A stretch of DNA of 6,976 nucleotides from Desulfobacteraceae bacterium. GTDB lineage: Bacteria; Desulfobacterota; DSM-4660; Desulfatiglandales; Desulfatiglandaceae. The stretch spans positions 1 to 6,976 of the forward strand of contig DAOWOF010000125.1 in NCBI GenBank assembly GCA_030642205.1, written 5' to 3'. Positions 5,930 to 6,976 of the stretch are shown here, in pieces (positions within the stretch are counted from its first letter, which is position 1; each line of letters starts with the position of its first letter). The position numbers were made by a program, and so were the translations under genes. Below the pieces are notes generated by a model. It was not told the origin of the DNA and made no database searches. It worked only from the letters and a program-made list of their open reading frames with translations.

Positions 5930-6925
5930 ATGATCATACAATGTGAAGAATGTGGAACTAAATTTAATTTTGATAAATCATTGCTTAATAAAAATGGCTC
6001 AAAGGTCAGATGTTCCAAATGCAAATATGTTTTCACCGTTTTTCCTGATGAACTGAATAGCCCTGACATAGATAAAGATATTAAAGTTGAAAATAAAGAA
6101 CTGGAAAAGACTCTGGTCCAGGATTCTCCTCAAATAAAAGAAGCGATCAGGCCTGAAAATCAAGATTTAGAGAAAACAATAGTTCAGCCTCCTCCGTTAT
6201 TACAAGATGATGAACCTGATTCAGAGGTCTTTGATGCTGCCTCTGAATTTAAATATCTGGATACAGCTGATCAAGAGCAGTCTTCCGAAGCATCTCCTTC
6301 TGAGACGGAAAAATCAAGTGAAACAAAAGAAGTTCCAGCGAAAGAAAAAATAACTCCTTCTTTAAGGCCCATTAAACCAAAAAGGAGCAAGTTAATACTT
6401 GCATTGAAAATTTTTATTATAACTATTGTAATAATCCTTCTAGTCCTTGTGGGAGGGATGCTTTTTGCCCCGGAGCTGATTCCAAGGCCTTTTAATTTGC
6501 TAAAACCTGTGACGGTCACGGAAACTCCTGATATGGGTATTAGCCGACTGGAATTTCCTTTTGCTGACGGCTCTTTCATGACCTCCGCAGAAGGCAGCAG
6601 CCTTTTTGTGATTCGAGGTAAAATTAAAAATAATTACTCTTCTATACGTAGGTTTATACTTATAAAAGGCAGTGTCCTGAATGATAAAGGACAAGTAATC
6701 AAGAAAAAAGTGGTTTATGCGGGCAACATTCTTTCAGATAGAGAAATCAAGACACTGTCCATTGCAAAAATCAATGAAATGATGAAAAGACGTCATAATA
6801 TTCCAACTAAGAATTTAACTGTCACAGGAGGAGGACTAATTCCTTTTGTGATAGTCCTGGAAAACCTGCCTGAAAATATCAGTGAATTTACGGTGGAAGC
6901 AATTAGCTCATCCCCTGGTCCCTAA
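5930..6925 (+). CDS. MJ0042-type zinc-ribbon, single-pass membrane protein with DUF3426-like domain
   Basis: A 331-residue protein of unknown function. Residues 1-38 form a zinc ribbon with Cys5, Cys8, Cys28 and Cys31 (CxxC-19 residues-CxxC), the MJ0042 family pattern, ending in VRCSKCKYVFTVFPDE. Residues 40-150 are an acidic, Pro/Ser/Glu-rich linker likely to be disordered, with a repeated motif EN[KQ][ED]LEKT[LI]VQ at 54-64 and 76-86. A basic patch (KPKRSK, 149-154) precedes one membrane helix (about 155-179), so the N-terminus should be cytoplasmic. Residues about 200-325 match my memory of DUF3426, with LFVIRGKIKNN, VVYAGNILSDREI and a final hydrophobic strand IPFVIVLENLP; this part should be periplasmic. 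It follows the kinase by 33 bases and is probably cotranscribed. In proteobacteria this architecture is common and mostly unassigned; I do not assign a process. Confidence 0.82.
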   Translation: MIIQCEECGTKFNFDKSLLNKNGSKVRCSKCKYVFTVFPDELNSPDIDKDIKVENKELEKTLVQDSPQIKEAIRPENQDLEKTIVQPPPLLQDDEPDSEVFDAASEFKYLDTADQEQSSEASPSETEKSSETKEVPAKEKITPSLRPIKPKRSKLILALKIFIITIVIILLVLVGGMLFAPELIPRPFNLLKPVTVTETPDMGISRLEFPFADGSFMTSAEGSSLFVIRGKIKNNYSSIRRFILIKGSVLNDKGQVIKKKVVYAGNILSDREIKTLSIAKINEMMKRRHNIPTKNLTVTGGGLIPFVIVLENLPENISEFTVEAISSSPGP

Positions 6926-6976
6926 AAGACTCTGATATGGCTTTTTTCTTCCTAACATTCTTCCTGTAATTAAAGA

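Noticed and set aside
6924..6950. Terminator after the zinc-ribbon gene
   Set aside because: There is a T-run at 6942-6947, but only AAAAG/CTTTT can pair around it and the stem is broken and AT-only; too weak to call.

Overview
The window carries four plus-strand genes and looks like chromosome from a strictly anaerobic Desulfobacterota bacterium (sulfate-reducing or syntrophic, former Deltaproteobacteria). This rests on family recognition from the proteins alone, since no taxonomic marker is present. The main clues are a glutaryl-CoA dehydrogenase of the non-decarboxylating Desulfococcus type beside a glutaconyl-CoA decarboxylase alpha subunit, a soluble PAS-PAS-GAF histidine kinase with a cysteine-rich C-terminus, and an MJ0042-type zinc-ribbon/DUF3426 membrane protein. 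The DNA is moderately AT-rich.

Layout. Bases 1-218 are an upstream region with a hairpin-forming repeat and a possible weak promoter. Bases 219-1382 encode the acyl-CoA (glutaryl-CoA) dehydrogenase. A 74-base spacer with a perfect GC-rich hairpin follows. Bases 1457-3190 encode GcdA; I prefer the second ATG to the one at 1445. Bases 3191-3529 are a 339-base gap that is not empty: it holds an IS-end-like sequence, a good extended -10 promoter, an AAGGAGG site with very short reading frames, two abutting hairpins, a 12-base palindrome and a coding-looking 49-codon frame without a clear start. Bases 3530-5896 encode the histidine kinase (TTG start). After 33 bases, 5930-6925 encode the zinc-ribbon/DUF3426 protein. 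The last 51 bases hold nothing I can support.

How the genes work together. The first two genes form a catabolic pair: glutaryl-CoA is oxidised to glutaconyl-CoA without loss of CO2, and GcdA then transfers the carboxyl group to biotin as the first step of a Na+-pumping decarboxylation giving crotonyl-CoA. This is the lower part of anaerobic benzoyl-CoA or glutarate degradation. The membrane and biotin-carrier subunits (GcdB, GcdC, GcdD) are not in the window. The last two genes are probably one transcription unit with a separate promoter: a cytosolic sensor kinase without a response regulator beside it, and a single-pass membrane protein with a cytoplasmic zinc ribbon. Nothing in the sequence links this signalling pair to the catabolic pair except adjacency.

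Most notable for follow-up are the cysteine module and long helical insert in the kinase, and the roughly 258-base structured leader before it. I do not see a clearly new multi-gene system such as a defence island, CRISPR array or biosynthetic cluster.
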